Assembly: GCF_041381155.1 (NCBI RefSeq) | Contig: NC_091147.1 | Location: 13,788,318-13,852,317, forward strand | Direction of reading: 5' to 3' | DNA: 64,000 bases | Origin: Argopecten irradians | Taxonomy: Eukaryota; Mollusca; Bivalvia; Pectinida; Pectinidae | Shown: piece after piece, positions 59,735-64,000 of the stretch | How positions within the stretch are numbered: the stretch's first letter is position 1 | How the letters are laid out: each line of letters starts with the position of its first letter | Program-made: the position numbers and the translations under genes | The notes under the pieces: model-generated | Database searches by the model: none | What the model saw: only the letters and a program-made list of their open reading frames with translations | What the model was told of the DNA's origin: nothing

Positions 59735-61034
59735 TAGGGTAGATACGTATGCTTAGTCTCTTCAAAAGATATCTGATGTTTTCCCATGCTGAAAGGCGGA
59801 GTTATATACAGTTTTTCACGTAAGTAAATTAACTTCTCCTGCGGTTCTGGTGTAGATACAGTTTTGATATGAATACTCGATAGTTTTAAACTCTTACTCC
59901 GCCTAACTTAAGAGCAAATACAAATACATGTTTACAAGATAGCACATGTGATTTCGACCTTTTGTACAAACCCACTACTAGTTAGCAAAATCCGTAAGTT
60001 TATTAATAGTGTCCACGTAAATTGTAGGTACAGAATGATGGATGTGCACATGCACTGCTATTTTAAGGTAGCTCCATACTTTTGGAAAAACCCATATCAT
60101 TTATATAACAGGTATTATTTCCTTGGATTTTTCATGCAGATATCAATTAAAGAAATATGGGTGTTCTCGAACTTCTCAACTTTTTAGGTTTTGGAGATTC
60201 AAATATACCATCCGTGTAAATTTGCTGCCTGAAAATAGAAAAGTTCATAAAATGATGTTATCTGTAATATTAGGGTCAATGTAGTTGATTTTTTGTCCTA
60301 AATTTCTAACAATAGAACATTATACAAAACTATTGTATTTTTGTAAATACTTACTAATTTTCGTTATTTCCCAAGACCGTTTCTATAACTTATTATTATG
60401 ATGTACCGTATTTTCGCCCCTAAAAATCATTGAATATACCAAAAAGGAAATTAATACCCATATCAATTTCTAAATATTTGTATATATGATATGCCAAAGG
60501 TAATACATTTCATATATATTAATTTATATAAAAACACAGGGTCCTTCATCAAATTTTCACAATTTTGTAAGCTTAAAGTTAGTAACTCAAAACCTTACCC
60601 TCATTTCATCCAGAGCTAAGATGGGTCATGTTTGACTGTTTTTCTCAATATTTTGTATTATAAGGAAATACGTATGCGTTTTTTTCAAGAATTCCAGAAT
60701 TTCAGTCCAATGAGTTTTCTCTTATCATTTATAGCAACAAATGCTTGAAAATCCATTCCCATTTAAGACACGGACCGCGAAAACCTCAATATATCTAATT
60801 TTCACTGAATTGCTTTTATTTGATTTATTTCATGACTTTAAACATTCAATATTATATTTAGACAATTTTCACCTGTTGAAAGAAAACAATCCAAGTGGAA
60901 TATCGTAGCGTATCGGAAACAATTCTGAAATTCGAAACAACCTCCGCAGTTTTGGGTTAAGCGTCATATGAATTGACGCGATTTTCAAAAGTGTTGAACT
61001 ACCTTAATGTATCTTCTCTATATATATATATAGT

Positions 61035-61860
61035 GTGTGATTATTATCAAGAACTGGCAACGACCATCTTACTATGGAATGTAGTTGTCTTTATTTTAAA
61101 TAGGGACGTATTTCAAATATAACAAATGTCTATCAATACGTTTTATCACTACATGATCTGCAATTGTGTTTAAATTCAAACAAAGAAGATTTGGCCAAAC
61201 TACTAAATAGCAGAGCAATGTAATCATTAGTGCGTTATCACACAGAGGGTGCCTCAAACAACACCCCAACATGCTGTTCATTCAACCAAGCACTCATGTT
61301 CAACTCTATGAACCAAAATTCGGTTATCAATCTAAATCAATGGTTGTTTAAATACTCTGTGTAAAAAAATACTCAAAACATTGCGAGATCAGAAAGAAAA
61401 AATACAGATAACGTGTAATTGTTTCAAATATTTCATCAATTACATCAATTTTAACTCTATTAATTATCAATAATTCTACACGGACTCTCGGAATGAATGC
61501 TATACCCAACCAGTTCAGTGTTGAGAACATTACATAAATGACACCTGTTTAGAATTAAATATATATTGTGTTACTATTATCGAGAATCATTATACTGGCA
61601 ACGGCCATCTTACTATAGAATAGTGTTCTCTTTATTCTAAAAGTATGAACGTATTTTTAAGCAAATGTCTATCAATACGTTTTATCACTACATGAACTGC
61701 AATTGTATTTAAAAAGACAATCAGCGTGACCGTTATCTACTGAACTTTGAACCGCATAATAATGTGAGCATTAGTGCGTTATCACACAGAGGGTTCCTCA
61801 AATAACACCCCGACATACTATTCATTTAACCGAACACTCTAATTGATTGAAAAAAAGACA
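61035..61860. repeat. Internal tandem duplication in copy 2
   Basis: The block 'catcttactatRgaatag' ... 'tcaatacgttttatcactac' ... 'gcgttatcacacagaggg' occurs at 61,066-61,300 and again at 61,608-61,830; copy 1 has it once (43,511-43,720). Confidence 0.85.
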
Positions 61861-62640
61861 TGTCGACTATTGAATGTTGGGGTATCGAGAACTTAATCAT
61901 ATTTATACTTGGTCATATTCTGCTTCATATAAAACACTTCCAACGATAAATGTACATTTATTTATCTGAAACTTATATCTACTGAAAATGAAGGATAACT
62001 TAGAAAAAATTAAGAAACAATAAATCTCTGAAATATCAAAACCAATATTTTTTTTTTCATACGAAATCCGACTTTCTCATCAGCAAATTCCTTTTCTTCG
62101 TACTTCTGTGAAGAAATAATATCCGAAAATGGAGCGAAACCCGGACGTTATCACGACGTCACAATGGAGACGTCGACGTTGCCGTGATTGGGAAAAATAA
62201 TCCATTTGAAAATCGTTTAAACGCATTTTATTTTATGAAATATTCTGAAAAAAATATTTATAAGCATTGAGGTTAATATTTATTAACTTCATCTTTCTTT
62301 CATACACCGATGAAGAAAAGAAATACATGAAGTGACATCAATGCTTAAATAATTTGCTATCATATATAGTGTATTTAATCACACAACATGAATGTCGGTC
62401 ATATGAATCTAATGTAAACATAGCTATCGGATTAATTGATAAGAAGACATGTCGACTACTGAATGTGGGGTATCGGCAACTTAATATTGTAACTCAACTG
62501 TGTGTTATACTTGGTTATATCCTACTCATATCAAACACTCCCAACGATCAATCCTTATTTATTTATTTGTTACTTATAACTACTGAAAACGAAGTATAAC
62601 TAGGAAATTATTAAGAAACAAGACATCTCTGAAAGATCTT
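61855..62640. repeat. Second internal duplication in copy 2, flanking a foldback relative
   Basis: 'agacatgtcgactaYtgaatg' at 61,856 and 62,446, each followed by 'ggggtatcg', 'acttggt.atat', 'caacgat' and 'tctctgaaa'. Between them (62,190-62,350) lies a relative of the 40.1-kb foldback element. Confidence 0.8.
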
Positions 62641-64000
62641 GGAGCACACCAGTGAATGATTTATGTAAGTAATAGGAAAGAGTAATATGTTTCTGTTTTC
62701 GATACTTTTCTTCTTTCCTGCTCCTTTGAAGCATTTGTTATATACAGTAATACATAAAGTCAACGAGGTGGAAAAAACCCTCATTTACATACAAAATTCA
62801 AGATGGTCAACTGCTGACCATGCTGTTTTTAATCAATCCCATATTATGATTAGCATTAGAAAAGAATGGTTGAAACAACATATGAAATAAATTTGAAAAG
62901 AGGATCTCGATCTGCAGTAAACTCTAAGAAACAGTGACAGATGAAGTGTATGTACAATCTCTTTCGTACTTTCAAGGAAACATCGGTAACAAACAACAAT
63001 AGACGATATCCAAGATGGCTGCAAGTCGGCCATTTTGTTTTCGCAATTTGTCCCGAAATCCAATATGCATAAGTAGACATTAAGGGGAACTACATATGGA
63101 ATTCTAAAATATCATTTAGTTCTTTATAAAAACAACGATAACAAGAATTGTTTTCGGACATTCTGTTAAATAAAATATAACATAAATTTATCCCTATAAT
63201 CTATATACGAACACTAGTAATGAAATACATCACAGGCCGGAATTTTTCACCATTTTTTTTCGGGAAAAGTTTTGTAAATTAGTTTTGGGCGATATCTTTC
63301 GGAAAAATCTCCCTGATATGAAAACCTGATACAATTACATATACAAAAACATGCATTATACATGTTTATAACTAATGATTGAGTTCTATGTTTTTTGTTT
63401 CGAAAAAATATATATAATATAAAACATCTATTTACAATAGGTATAAGCCCCTGTAAGATCTAGTGATATCTTGCATGCATATACTCCGTAGGTGTAATTG
63501 AACATGCATTGCTTACAGCGCATAGAGACTAACCTTAGATATGACTGATAACACGTAAACCGTTGTGTAAGTTGTGCATTATGACGTCATATGCGAAAAA
63601 AAGGATTGAAGTCCACATGATTCAGTACATATTTCTGTCACCAAATAAACATGCCGTAAAGCAGGTATGTGATGAGTTTGTTTGACCACATTCGATTTTA
63701 CAAACAACATGCATATCTAGTCCTTTTGATCATGAGATGCACATGCATACATACTTTTGATGGGAAGACAAAATATAGCTAGTTTAAATAGGGGCTAATA
63801 ACTTACACTGGCACTGGGGAGAATTTTCTTCTTCCGACTTAAGATTTATTGATAATTCTTTTTCTAATATATTTGCTCTGCTCTCACAGGTAAATATCTG
63901 ATCTGAATACCATGAGGATCTGTATAAAAATTAGACGAGGAGATACTACACCTCAACGATAGTTTTATAAATGACCGATAGCGAGAAGCAGTGAGTGGAT

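Larger units (their letters stand above)
59735..64000. repeat. Segmental duplication, copy 2 (predicted 5' flank of a second DUF229 gene)
   Basis: Collinear with 41,160-45,400 (anchors listed there). Copy-specific material includes about 60,020-61,030 and internal tandem duplications. The window stops at 'aaatgaccgatagcgagaag' plus 'cagtgagtggat', which matches 45,297-45,330 and lies about 440 bp ahead of where copy 1 has the DUF229 start codon. Confidence 0.75.

Overview
This is AT-rich metazoan nuclear DNA: genes have GT-AG introns, MITE-like inverted-repeat elements and decayed LINEs are common, and minisatellites are abundant. The repeat style (GATTGATT-tailed repeats, AAATGGCCGCC-type repeats, foldback elements, long minisatellites) and the gene families (DUF885, DUF229) suggest a mollusc, probably a bivalve. 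That placement is inference from general knowledge and was not tested.

Layout. 1-2.6 kb: AT-rich DNA with one copy (A) of a dispersed repeat carrying a 36-bp internal array. 2.6-12.07 kb: a very large 54-bp satellite of about 174 units, with an 18-codon period open in one frame. 12.1-20.7 kb: apparently gene-poor DNA with a second copy (B) of the dispersed repeat at 17.8-18.3 kb and a possible promoter plus 5' noncoding exon near 14.9 kb. 20,758-39,599 (+): a complete 17-exon gene that I assembled exon by exon. All 16 introns are GT-AG and the phases agree. The exons sum to 1,914 nt, giving a 637-residue DUF885 protein with a signal peptide, an intact HE-x4-HH motif and a hydrophobic C-terminus (GPI-anchor-like or membrane tail). 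Its introns hold several minisatellites, MITEs and a duplicated partial exon. 39.6-40.5 kb: two CCCTGTA heptamer arrays and a foldback element. 41-45.4 kb: repeat-rich DNA that is collinear with 59.7-64.0 kb. 45,770-47,694 (+): a single-exon DUF229 gene (alkaline phosphatase/sulfatase-like fold) broken by a one-base frameshift in a T-run and by an in-frame TAA 37 codons before the family-typical end. 49.7-52.7 kb: a roughly 400-bp tandem repeat, a LINE 3' end and microsatellites. 53.4-56.9 kb: an inverted, diverged copy of intron 15/exon 16 of the DUF885 gene, split by a 2.7-kb inverted-repeat element. 57.4-58.6 kb: a second, more decayed LINE. 59.7-64.0 kb: the second copy of the DUF229 5' flank, which predicts another DUF229 paralogue just beyond the window.

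The two host genes have no evident shared pathway. One is a predicted secreted or surface zinc metallopeptidase-like protein; the other is a predicted type II membrane protein of the alkaline phosphatase superfamily. The dominant process in the window is duplication and repeat amplification: satellite expansion, a minisatellite apparently seeded from a dispersed repeat, partial exon duplications, and a segmental duplication of the DUF229 locus.
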